A program made the position numbers and the translations under genes. The notes under the pieces are model-generated. The model was not told where the DNA came from. It worked only from the letters and a program-made list of their open reading frames with translations, and ran no database searches. Shown one piece after another: positions 53,601-64,000 of a stretch of 64,000 nt of DNA (positions are counted from its first letter, which is position 1; the number at the start of each line of letters is the position of its first letter). This DNA is from Amoebophrya sp. A120 (lineage: Eukaryota; Sar; Dinophyceae; Syndiniales; Amoebophryaceae), in contig CAJINV010000001.1 in the NCBI GenBank assembly GCA_905178155.1, positions 10,259,432-10,323,431 on the forward strand, in the 5' to 3' direction.

Positions 53601-56368
53601 AAAAGAACTGCTGACCGCCAAAGCTTATGGATTGCAAAAATGTCTGGGTCTGGAAGAAAGCGAGATCTGTCATGCAGTTTTTGCCTGACCCAGATCGTCT
53701 CCTGGCATGCAAGCTCTAGCATCACAGATTTTAAGCACTTATTCCAATGCCTAATCCGCATGACAAATCCTCTCTCTCGGAAACAAGAAATGGGGCTTTT
53801 TGCTAGCCATGCATGACTGATTTTATCATGATGTAGACATGATCGCATCACAAATTCGAATCCTTCCCGACCCAGACATTTTTGCATTTGATAAAGCTGC
53901 AGAGCTGGAAGCAAAACTCGCATCGCTGGAATCGGGAAGCAGCGATCAGTTGGGGTTGCTGAAAGAAGAACTAGAAAAGAAGGAAACCGCCCTGGAAACT
54001 CTGAAATTAGAGTTGAGCGAGGCGAAAACGGAAGTGGGCGAGCAGGGTACGGAAATGAAAAGGCAATTAGAGGCGCTTGCCGCCGAGAAACAGGCTCTGC
54101 AGCAAACGTTTGACGACACGCTAGAGGCGGAAAAGAGTCGGTGCGCGGAGGAGCAAAAAAGGCTCGAGGAGCAACTGGGTGCAGTTACAGCGCAACTAGA
54201 GGCGTCGGAGATGGAAAACAAGCAGAAGCTCGACGCACTCACGGAGCAGCACAATGCGACCGTCCAGACGAAGGAACAAGAGTGCGCTACCCTGCAACAG
54301 GAGGTAGAGACGCTGCGGCAGGCCGCCAACGGTGTCAGCGAGGCCGCGGTGGAAGCCAGTAAAGTTAGAGAGGAGTGCGAAGGGAAGTTCAAGGAAGAAA
54401 AACAGAAAATCCGGGAAGAATTCGAGTCGAGGCTGGAAAAGAAGCTGCAGTCCGTCGTAGAGGACTTCGAAAAAAAGCAAGCGGATCTGGAAGCAAAGCA
54501 CTCCGCAAAGGTACTTAAGTACTTGTTACTTTCACTGCACGAAGGGTGAGTGGCTTTTTTGAAGATTGATTTGCACATAAGTAGAAATGAGTCCGAAGAG
54601 GAAAAGATTTTTGACATTTTTGATTTAGCAAAAAATCAAATGAAATTCAAAATTTCTCTACCCAACAGGACACGGAATCCGCTGCCAAGTGGGATGAGGA
54701 AAAGCAGAAGTTTGTGAAGAAATTCCAGGACAAGTGGGCCTTCGAGCGGAGCGAGTTTGATCGCGACAAAGCTTCGTGGAACGCGGAAAGGCAGAAGTTC
54801 GCGACTGACATGCAGAAGCAGCGGGACACGTTTGCGGACAAAGTCGTGCAGATTGAGGCGCAGTACTGATTTTTCTATGTGACTTTAACTTTGTTTTGCG
54901 AAGATCCAAGAAAACGCTTGCAAGAGCCCTATAAACAGAATTTCTGGAGGTCACGGTCGCCTGCCCCCTTTCTTTTGTCTTTTCCTTGATCACTCTTTAC
55001 TTCTTCAAACTCCACCATTTTTTGTTCCTTCAACTCCTGACAGGTATCAGCAGCAAATCGCCGCACTCGAGCAGTCGATTCAGGACGACAGCAAGACAAA
55101 AGGCGACGAGATTCAACACCTGCAGAAGTGCCAGTCGCTCCAGACAAAGGAATTGGAGGAGGAGCTGCTGCAGGCGCGGAATCAGCTGAAGGAGCGGGAA
55201 AAGGAATCGCAGCAGTTTGCAGCGGACCGGGCGCAAACGGTGGAGTTGAAAGAGCAACTGGAACAGAGTTCCGGGACCATCACCGAGCTGCGAAAGCGCA
55301 TCAGCGACAAAGAGAAGGAATTTCACGAACAACTGCGGGACGCGCACGACAAGGCGCAGAAAGCCTCACTGTACAGATGACAACTCTTGTGTTTTCCACT
55401 GTGATCATGACCACTTTCTGGTATGCATTATCGCGGCTTTTCTTATAGATGATAACCAAAAGTACCAGCGTGTAGAGGAATACGAATACCGTATGAGAGA
55501 GCATCACTGAACAAGTTCATGATCAAGCTCCTCATGCTCATTGTTCATCACGACGATTTTACGCAGAAGTCTATTTCTGTTCAAATCTCACGACAGACTG
55601 ACGCGCGAGAACGAGGAGCTGCGCAAGGAGGCTGAAGAAGAAGGCCAAAAGTACCACCGGTTGATGCAGGGCATTGTGGAAGCGCAGGAGCAGCGCGTTC
55701 GCCTGGAAACGTTACTAGAGCAAGAGAAATCGAAGCACCGGGAGGCGGTGGAAACGAGCAACGACCACCTGCAGCAGGAATTCGACGCGCAAATGAAGCA
55801 ACTGAAGGATACCCACCAGCAGAAGCACCGGGACCTGGAGTTGCAGAAGCAGAAACTGGAATACGAAAGCGCGAACTACCAAAAGGAGATCGAGCGCCAG
55901 CAGCAGGTCATTGACGCGAAAAGCAAGGAAATCCGGATGAAAGACAAAGAGCTCGCGCAGAACGCAGCCAGTGGCAGTGTGATCAAGCCCTTAGTGGACC
56001 CAACGGCAAGCACAACGGGGAACAAACAAAACTCACCAACGATCCAACACGCCCTGGAAATCGATCACTTGAGGAAGAAACTTGCGGACCAAACGAAACG
56101 GATAGAGGTTTTGGTGTGTGAAAAATCCGCTTTGAATCTTGAAATCCAGAACATGTCGCGCCGGATAGATTTGGAATCGCTCGGGGCGGAGTTCCGCGAG
56201 TTCGCGCCGCGCAAGGTGCACGCTGGGATAATCAAATTCGACGAGTTGTGCCAACAGGGTTTGGTATACATCCAGAAAACGCCAAATGTGCGGGTGTGCA
56301 TCTTCGCTTACCTGCTTGTGGCGCTCGTGCTCAATGTCCTCATGTGCGGCCGCTTTCTACTATTCTGA
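50619..56368 (+). CDS. Golgin-84-like coiled-coil protein with C-terminal membrane anchor
   Basis: Exons 50619-51505, 51694-52399, 52627-53625, 53899-54510, 54669-54862, 55044-55370 and 55597-56368 give 1498 aa. The N-terminus MDFLRKMVDEENKGE is followed by a short Ser/Thr-rich part and then nearly continuous heptads, broken by Pro/Ala loops. The C-terminus has IEVLVCEKSALNLEIQNMSR, KVHAGIIKFDELCQQGLVY and NVRVCIFAYLLVALVLNVLM, ending a few residues after the helix. That order (last coil, conserved pre-membrane block, arginine before a single helix, short luminal end) is typical of golgin-84 and CASP, which tether vesicles at the Golgi; golgin-84 is usually about 730 aa, so this one is long. 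Exons 3 and 4 contain a 60-residue near-identical tandem duplication with an introner in the second copy only. Confidence 0.75.
53407..54039 (+). repeat. Recent 180-bp coding tandem duplication
   Basis: Copy 1 is 53407-53586. Copy 2 is 53587-53625 plus 53899-54039, split by an introner. Both encode ASTAEKELLTA, then ELEAKLASLESG, DQLGLLKEELEKKE and LELSEAKTEVG, with only a few base differences. Confidence 0.95.
53626..53893 (+). mobile_element. Introner element, family 1, in a duplicated exon
   Basis: 268 nt, ends TATGGATTGCAAAAATG and CATTTTTGCATTTGATA, continuing TCTGGGTC / GACCCAGA. The target-site duplication AAGCT is at 53621-53625 and 53894-53898. Excision reads LLTAKAAELEAKL in frame. 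The matching place in exon copy 1 has no insertion. Confidence 0.95.
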
Positions 56369-57514
56369 CTCTGAGAACAAATCGGTGTAGTTGGTACGTA
56401 GCTACCCTCTAGAGACAATTCTTTTTGTCCAATCCCCGTCCCCAGACAAACACAAACTCAAACAAACGCAAGCGACGCCTTAAGTTGAAGACCCTTCATC
56501 TACCCTGAAATCAATGTGACCCATAACCTTCGTTCTCCCCGCGATACAACAAGCTCTACCCTGGAGATACCCTTGATGATGTATGAAAGCCAAGCCGGCA
56601 CTAGCGACGCAATTTGTAGTACCAAGTACCGCTTGTAAGACTGAAACTACAAGGAGGTGAAACAAATACGACAGAAGTATCTATGCGCAAGGCAGATCGT
56701 GCCGGCTGCAAACGTAATTGAAAAAACTTTCTTCGTGCGTCGCGTTTTTGTTCCTCTCGTTTTCGTTCTCTTTGTCGTTGCAGTTTCCAGCTGTGTGCTT
56801 GTGCTAGCATCACCCAATTTCGTCCATCTCGTGGCCCCATGAGTGTTATCTTGGTTGTTTCCCAGACAAGAACCAGACAATTTTACTTGAAGACAGTAGA
56901 AAGAGAGAATTATAAAGCAAAGCGAAAGCGGAAAAAAGTGAGTTCAAAAATCGAACGTGACAGACACGAAGGAAAGTGAAAAAATTCGGTCCTCGTTCGT
57001 GCACATATTCACAGCGATATCTTCGCATTTCGATTCGGAAAATCGGTACGTCCTGGCAATGTAAAGCATCGCTCTTGAGAAACGGAGACCCAAAGTGAAG
57101 AATCTCGGTACGTACACCAGTACTAGCTACCTGCTGGACCTCGTCTTCGTTCTCAAGCAAACACGACGTACAGACGAGCACGAGAGTTCGTCTCTCGCGC
57201 TGGCGCATTCACAGTCGTAGGAACTAAAGAATCGCAACTGCAGAATCCCTCACTGTCACTCTTCAAACCACAGCACCCAGCCACCACTCTGAAACCTTGT
57301 GTGTAAAAAAACTTTCTACGTCAGTACCAAAATAGCCGAGGAGACTGAAAATCGATAACGTAAACGTTCGATCTTCGGAGCGAGAAATTAACGTCTAGTG
57401 TAGTACTTCGAAGTAACTGCTACACCAAAAATTCTTCAAGAAAAAAATCAAGCCACTCGAGCGTCGAAACTTGCAAGCGATTTTTGACCACCAGTAGAGC
57501 AAGCCACTGCCAAG
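56369..57514. other. Intergenic stretch, no gene seen
   Basis: About 1.1 kb, no supported coding exon. Confidence 0.5.
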
Positions 57515-59584
57515 ATGGGGGACGAAATGGACGAGAAGAAGATGGACCTGAGCAATCTGCTCGGGGCCCTGCGGGTGAACTCCCTGAAAGCCGCGATTTC
57601 GTCGGCACCCATGGAAAAGAGGGAAAAGAAGAAACTCGTCATCCCCGACTCCTTGCGAAAAACGGAAGCGTATTTAGTGTTTGCTTCATCCAGCATAAAG
57701 ATTAAAGATTTGTTTTGAGTTTTCTTTTTCGATGGTGGTAGTTTCGTCAGCTTTGATCAATGGGGAGAGTGGACGTTATATATGAAGTTGAAGTTGAACT
57801 CTACTTTACTCGACTGAATGAATCTGAAATTTGAAATTAACTGATCACAACAGCCTTCCGTTCTCGCCGAGAAAGCCCTTTCCACAGTGGAGCCCGCGGA
57901 CCGTGGCACAGCAGACGCTGGAATACATCGGACAGGAGGAGGACACGTCACCACTCCGCAAACTCTGCCGCGACTCCGTCGAAAAAGTCATCCCCTGCAG
58001 GGCGATCGTATTCAGACTTTCTGATGTAGTTTTCGATGATGCACGGTAATGCTAGGCAATCTATAAATTCATGACGATGTTGTAGTTGAAGATGAAGATG
58101 AATAACTACGCATCCGATCATGAAACTTGTGGTCATGGGGTTTCAACGACAAACGTAACGACCACCTAAAACACACACCGCGTTAACAAAACAGGTCCAC
58201 CACATCGATGTCGACCCGATGAAAGTGAAGAAGAGCAAGGGCGAAACAACACTGCACAACGTCACAACGTAATGAAATTCCAGTTTGCTTTTGACATTTC
58301 ATGAAACTTGCAAATGGAGTTACTTCTTTTCTTCTTCAGTACAAAGAAGAACCAACTTGAATTTTCTTCTTCGTTCGTCTTTCTCTTTGTCTTTCACCTG
58401 TACTACTTTCATATCTTCAACTAAACACCAAAACACAAACAGGGTAAATCGAAGGACGCAGCGCGCTATGACAGCGGAGGAGGTTGCCGAGAACTGCGAA
58501 AAGAGCATAACATTCTTTCAGCAAGCACGGGAAACCAACCAAAAGATGGTATTGCGTGTTGTTTGTTTTTCAATTGCTTTCAATGAATATGAAACCCACA
58601 CGCAATTCTATTTCTTTCGAATGAACAAACCCAACCGCAAGCTGACTACGGGTACGAAACCCCTACAACACCCCTAGTGTCACTAGAAGATTTTCATATC
58701 CAACTTCTGAGAAGACTATACTACTCGGATCCGTATTGCCCACTCGCGTCTCCAGTCAACGATGAATAAGAATACCACTCCCAGCAGCCCTTCCCATAGA
58801 CATAGTCCTAAATTAATACTATCATGCTACCAAGAAGATACATAGACCCATTTGTCAAAACTAGCAGGCACTCTCCCCATTGAATTTTCAAACAGGAAGA
58901 GCTGTATCCGGGGGGCATGTTTCCGAAGAAGGGAAGTGCGTGGGCCAAGATGAGAGAAAAATCGAAGATGCGTGGCAAATTGGCAATGGGGTTTCCGATC
59001 CCCGAAGGCGACAAGGAGAAAAAGAGCGACGATGAGTGAAATGTCGAATCGATGCTGATGTAGCTCCCAAATCGAACTTAGACATTCAGAATGACTAAGG
59101 CGCTTTTCTTCTCGCAAAATAATTCCAAGAAAGGAACGTCAGTTGCAATAGACAAGCAATCTTTTCATTGAGTTAGTAGACATTCAATCATGCTTGAAAA
59201 AAATTTTCGTTTCCCCGAAGTTTCAAATCACATAAATTTGAGAAGTGCACCCAGTTTCCGTAGTTTCTGTAAGTTTAGCAGGTAGCCCCTGTAGTCCAAA
59301 CCTTCTGATTACTTTTTTCGTAAGCATGCTCAAATGCCATAATTTTTGAGCAGTGGAAGTACCCCTTGTTTGTTACTGCTTCTGACCATATTTAGAAAAA
59401 ATGCACATGCATTGAAGAACCTCTTTCTCACTGTACATTTGTGCATGACCACAGCATGGAGCTTGAACAATTCAATTTGAAAGCAACCAACAAATCCAAA
59501 ACAAACTCACAGCAAAAGGACGCGAAGCGCGGGACCGCGTGGAGCAAGCTGCGGAAGAAGTTTCAGCAAAACACTCTGAATTAA
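57515..59584 (+). CDS. Small multi-exon gene with two possible last exons, unrecognised
   Basis: Exons 57515-57669, 57854-58007, 58195-58268 and 58443-58548 join in phase: MGDEMDEKKMDLSNLLGALR, PFSPRKPFPQWSPRTVAQQ, VHHIDVDPMKVKKSKGE and MTAEEVAENCEKSITFFQQA. From the phase-0 end at 58548 the reading can continue into 58896-59039 (EELYPGGMFPKKGSAWAKMR, stop at 59037-59039; 210 aa) or into 59513-59584 (QKDAKRGTAWSKLRKKFQQN, stop; 186 aa). The two last exons share the pattern K-(K/R)-G-(S/T)-A-W-(A/S)-K-(M/L)-R. The protein is basic, without signal peptide or membrane helix. Family not recognised. Confidence 0.65.
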
Positions 59585-61568
59585 GCGGAAAAAACCACAA
59601 CATCTTTAGCACGCCACGGCTCTACTTGTAGTAGATCTTGATGCTCCACCTCTTGTGTTTGAATATCTTCTCCTCTGCTGCTGCTTTTTGAGCTTTTTCT
59701 ATACACAGTACGTGACAGCACTACGATCATTATCACCGCCGCGAATCCATTAGAAGGACACTACAGTCGTTTTTTTTGCCCAAAAAAGAAAAGAAATGAT
59801 GTTGCATTAGATGGAGTGCTGGAAAAAACATATCCTTCTGTCCTCTGTAAAAGTTCATAGCATGCACATCATGCTTTTCGGTCGATTAGAGATCATCGTT
59901 TACATGTGCCGCTCGTGAGAAAAATCTCATGCAATTACAAGGGGAAGAATCACATCAGGTGTCGACCTTTCGACTCTAAAGATTCCTTGATGCTGTTGTA
60001 CACCTACTACCTGCGTCCAAACCCTGCTCGATGAGACACGGTAGGGCAACTGTGTTGATTCTTATCTTTCTCAAAAACTTGCAGGTTCCCGTTCTTCCCC
60101 GCTTAGTAGGTTGTACCAGCATGGCGTTGAATTAGAACCGCTTAGTTTTCATGCCACTACGTCTACTTCACGTTCACCCCTTCGCATAGATTTTCCCCAC
60201 GCCAACTTTCGCACCGCGCATTTTTCAGTTTTCCCCGGCCTGAAACTAACCGCCCGTTTCATCGACATATCGCTTTGCAGGTGCTTCATTCGTTGTAGTG
60301 ACAGTGCACTCTTTTGAATACGATACTACGACTTGCCTCGCGCTCGCTCGCATTTTTTGACTACGCTCTCTGGTAATTGTACTACGACTCGCCTACTGCA
60401 GCTACGGCTTGTTGTTGAGTAGGGCAAGCTTCAACTCAGACCTAGTAGCTCGGCTACTGTTTTGTTGTTTAAAGTAAGTCTTTGGGCAACATGCAGAGCC
60501 AGAGGAGTTTAGTATGCGAACGGAGCGGAATCAAAATTCCTATTCCAATTCCTTGATGAAGAGCTGCTAGCTTATCTTGAAGCTCGAAACTACGCAACGC
60601 GAATTTCATGAGAGTGAACGACCTGTGAAAACGGATTCTTGCCGGTGGTTTCTGAACCTTGGATAAGTGTGCAATGCAACAAAGAAGGCCTCCTGAATGA
60701 CAAAGCCCGCTTCTCCTGCTAGCTGTAAGATTTGTACAATTTGCTTTTGTTTTACTAAAAAATGTACCTCACGAAGAACCACCGGCAGCATTAAATTGTG
60801 TCACCATATGAATGAAATTTGAGAAGAATCATAGAGCCTACATACGTCCCAGCGCGAGGGCTTTTGGAATCAATTAGCTCTCGTTCTGGTCGTGCCTCTC
60901 CAGCTTTCAGTCCTTGAATCCTAATTTTCTCCTTAGAATACGAGCGCTTTTACGTATACACTTACATAGTGCTTCTGATTGGTTATCATATTAATCATGC
61001 TGTATCATCTAGTAGTCGACGATATCGAAGAATATGAGAGCATCGTAGTGACAGTGAAAGCAAAGGTTGATCGCAACTGCAGCTGTTGCAGCTTGTGATT
61101 GGCAACGAACTGCATCTCTTTTGTGAGGAGCGCACCCATCTATTCCAGCAGGTGACTCGACAAGGAGAGAAGCAGAGAGATTGAATGGGAGCGCTAGTTT
61201 TGGGCCGATATTGATGCTTCTTTACATGAGAAGAAGTGCTCTTTTTGCTTTTATCTCGTAAAAAGTGCTGGTTTACTCCTTGGAAAAATATCAACAAGCT
61301 ATCTAAGAAGATGTTAAACCAATCTCGACGTATTGCGACATGGTTTTTTAGCTCTTCTATCTCGACGCAGATTTTCACACTTCATCAAGTCTTTTGCCCC
61401 GCAAGCAGGCCTTTATTTGATGCCCTTACTTCAACCGGGAATGAAAATTATGCAATGCGATGGGCCGGCGCGAGACTTTTCATCGAGGCTGCAGACGTCG
61501 TAGCTGGACCGATAACTTGGTAGTTGCCGTCCTTCCAACAATTTTAAATCGCTTCATCTGCTTCTCAG
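59585..61568. other. Intergenic or 5' region, no gene seen
   Basis: About 2 kb, AT-rich. An open frame at about 61300-61523 (ALTSTGNENYAMRWAGARLF) could be a 5' exon of the next gene, but no phase-compatible join was found. Confidence 0.4.
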
Positions 61569-64000
61569 CGACAAGTACTGTGTACTTTTTTGAAGTGTGG
61601 AAGCTCCTGCGTTTTCTCACGCCCTACTCCTTTCCGCGCAGCGTCGTACCTCCATCGGTGTACGCCTACAAGTATCACCACACAGGACTCGAGGCCGACG
61701 GCTGGGGCGACGAGCAGGATAGGATTGATCAACAACAGATATTACCTTCTTTGGACCACGCGACACCAGTTTGGACGAAAAGTTCAGTACAGGACGAGAA
61801 CTCCGACGAGGAAGATACGACTAGGAGTGCTTTCATCAACGACATGCCGCAGGGCGAAGATAGTGGCCAACACGAGCAGCACCAGCTCCAGCTGGGAGAT
61901 GACGTTGCAGACTCCGCAGCTGATGTAGCAGCAGACGGATCGCATACGATGAATGCCGAATCATTTCAACCAAGACCGCGTGCATTTTCACGGTCTCCCG
62001 AGCGGGTAAGTAGTGGTGTAAGTAGCAGTTCAACGTCTGATGATCCCTCCAAAGAAAGTCAGGTCACCCTGTTCCAGTGGAACCTGCTCGCGACCGGCCT
62101 GCACCAGGATGGGTTTGTGCGACCGGATTTGTTTCCGGGCGAAAAAATGCAACAGCACCTGGACGTGACCCGCAAATACCGGGCCCTGATGCAGGAACAC
62201 AATGTGGATTTGGAACTGCTGAAGCATGTGCAACCGTTGTGGAACAAAGCGCTCTTTGGGGAGGACAAGGAGAAGGACAACAAGAACTCCAGCGACGCCG
62301 CGACGAAAGATGTTGTACAACTACCGGAGCAAGAGGATCATCGAGCTGATTCTTGCGCGGCACTTGCAAAAATCCTGACCGGCCCGGTAGCGGAGAAGCT
62401 GTTGTTGAAAAACGAGTTTAGTAAAAGGGACGAGCTCTTTTTCCTCCCGCTCGACGATCTCCACAGGGACGAGGTCCGACCACGCTGGGAAAGCTTCGTC
62501 AAGTTCTTCACAGAGAACTTTAGCCTGAAGAGCGCGGACGTGGAGAAGGCAATTACAAAAGTGTGGGACTACTACCTGCGTTCCAGCACGAAACTCGTAT
62601 CATCTGCAGTCGTGACGTCGTCCGTGACTGCAACGAAGATGAACAACCGTCCAGCGCCAGATGAAGTAGAAGCCGGGATAATGGACGAGAAGGCACTGGC
62701 ACAGAAAAAGCTGGAATTGGAAAAGCTGTCGGCCGTATCTCCTTCGGTCCGCACTGATCCAAGCACCCGCGCCGAAACTACAATGCGCGGAACGCTGCAG
62801 TCCGCCTCATCTCCTGCGTCGTCCTCCGATTCTAATTCAGTGCCGATTCGCGAGCGCGTGAACCCGAAGCTCCAGTTCAATCCTTACGAGGTGTTTGCCC
62901 TCGGTGCGAAGTTCTGGCACCACGAATTCTGCGAAACGGACTACGGAAGCGAGCTGCTGCAAATGACGCGGAAGGCCTGGGCCATCGAGAACGCGTTGAA
63001 CAGCGAGGCGGCTAAAGCGAGAAGGCTGGGCGAATTGGAAACCATGATTGCAACCAGTGCAGGAGCATTTGCAGCCGCAAGTAGTACGGAATCGTTGCCA
63101 AGCTTCCTCACACTGCAGGAGGTCGCGCCGAGCCAGTTCTTGCTGGTTGTGTCCATGAAAAACCACGCGTATCTCAAGCAGGGGGCACCAGCCACCAGCC
63201 CAGCCGACGAGAGCAGCACAACTGGTTCGGACCAGCAAACGACTGCAACTTTCGACGAGCTGCAGAAGATTCTTCGAAGGTCGAAAGAGGAAGAAAAAGA
63301 CGACAAAATCTACATCAAACGTCTGAACGAGGACCCCGTGCTGACCTCCCAGTTTTCCTACGTGCTTCGCCCGGTCGGCCCGACCGTGATCGGCACCGCG
63401 CTGTTTGTCGACCCGAAAAGGTTCGAAGTCGTGAAGCGCGAACGGGTCAAGGACTTCGCGGTGATTGCGACGGTGAGAACAAAGCGAAACCAAGGTGGTG
63501 GGACAGTTCCAGGAAATAAAGTGCAAGAAGCTGCAGCGAAAATACCCCCACCTAGCACCTTCGCTGTCGTTTCCGCGCACTTGGCTTCCGGCGTGTTGGA
63601 AACGGATTTTGAAGACCGTGTGGAGCAGGTGGCGGATCTGCTAGAGACCCTGAACCGGCCGGAGTACACAGCAATCCCCGTGCTGCTCGGCATGGACGGG
63701 AACTTCGATCGCAAGGTGGACATGATCAAGGTCCGAAACGGCGACCACTTTGCGGGCTCCTGGGACGCTGCATTTGCGGACTTCGAGCAGTGGGAAGACG
63801 TGTCCGTGGGGAAAAAACACGAAAAATACCTCGTGTCGCGGAACCAGGAGGTGCAGGTGGATTCCCTGAAGGCGGACAACGGATTCGACGAGCACCCTGT
63901 CACCGTGAATCGCTTGAGGGGCATGTTCTCGTCGCAAGTGAAGAAGTGGGGCGACTACCAGCTGCGCAATATCGACTACGTCATGGTCAGGAACCCGAAG
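61569..64000 (+). CDS. Endonuclease/exonuclease/phosphatase (EEP) family protein, 3' end cut by window
   Basis: Open frame from an acceptor-like CTTCTCAG at 61561-61568 to the window end, at least 810 aa. The first ATG in frame is at 61843, but upstream sequence (KLLRFLTPYSFPRSVVPPSV) looks coding, so a 5' exon is probably missing. Domain motifs in order: VTLFQWNLLATGLHQDGF (the QWN-LA start of CCR4/nocturnin-type enzymes), FLTLQEVAPSQF with the metal-binding QE, TFAVVSAHLASG, AIPVLLGMDGNFDRKVD (the D-x-N step), and NIDYVMVRNPK at the edge. A long insertion (about 62250-62850) separates the first two. The fold cleaves phosphodiester or phosphate bonds; substrate is open (deadenylase-like or other). 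Confidence 0.8.

Overview
The window looks like nuclear DNA of a protist with dense, multi-exon genes. Long low-complexity proteins, coiled-coil proteins and protist-type signalling domains sit on a mostly plus-strand gene layout. About 34 conventional introns can be placed by frame and GT-AG ends, and half of them start with GTAC, often GTACTT. Beside them are seven short introns of another kind. These have terminal inverted repeats (outer bases TAT...ATA), 5-bp target-site duplications and no GT-AG ends. Such introner elements are known from the parasitic dinoflagellates Amoebophrya (Syndiniales). I infer a syndinian or related alveolate, with moderate confidence. No rRNA, tRNA, CRISPR or spliced-leader gene was recognised.

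Layout. 0.2-1.6 kb: NIPP1-like FHA protein. 2.9-8.4 kb: very long Ser-rich protein with internal repeats and a C-terminal membrane helix. 10.0-15.2 kb: 12-exon coiled-coil protein with two introners, one holding a nested retroposon. 16.9-20.4 kb: two unrecognised proteins. 22.5-25.3 kb: four-EF-hand protein with two introners. 27.2-31.6 kb: tandem paralogues with a ThuA-like C-terminal domain, the second membrane anchored. 32.0-37.0 kb: pentameric ligand-gated ion channel homologue. Its long intervening region is bounded by copies of a 42-nt exon segment and contains an antisense gene whose three introns are all introners. 37.7-41.0 kb: PTEN-like phosphatase with C2 domain. 41.6-47.0 kb: Ser-rich membrane protein whose intron carries two tandem copies of a mobile element; the larger is filled with an array of small hairpins. 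47.8-49.5 kb: secreted Ser/Ala-rich protein. 50.6-56.4 kb: golgin-84-like coiled-coil protein with C-terminal anchor. 57.5-59.6 kb: small multi-exon gene with two possible last exons. 61.6 kb to the end: endonuclease/exonuclease/phosphatase protein, cut by the window edge.

The genes do not form one pathway. Shared themes are signalling (PP1 regulator, PTEN-like phosphatase, EF-hand protein, ion channel), Golgi or cytoskeletal coiled coils, and membrane or secreted low-complexity proteins. The strongest signal is recent intron and mobile-element activity. One introner lies in only one of two nearly identical tandem exon copies, so it was probably gained after the duplication. Exon joins were checked by reading phase; every multi-exon model below has a total length divisible by three, two of them only after dropping one G from a five-G run.
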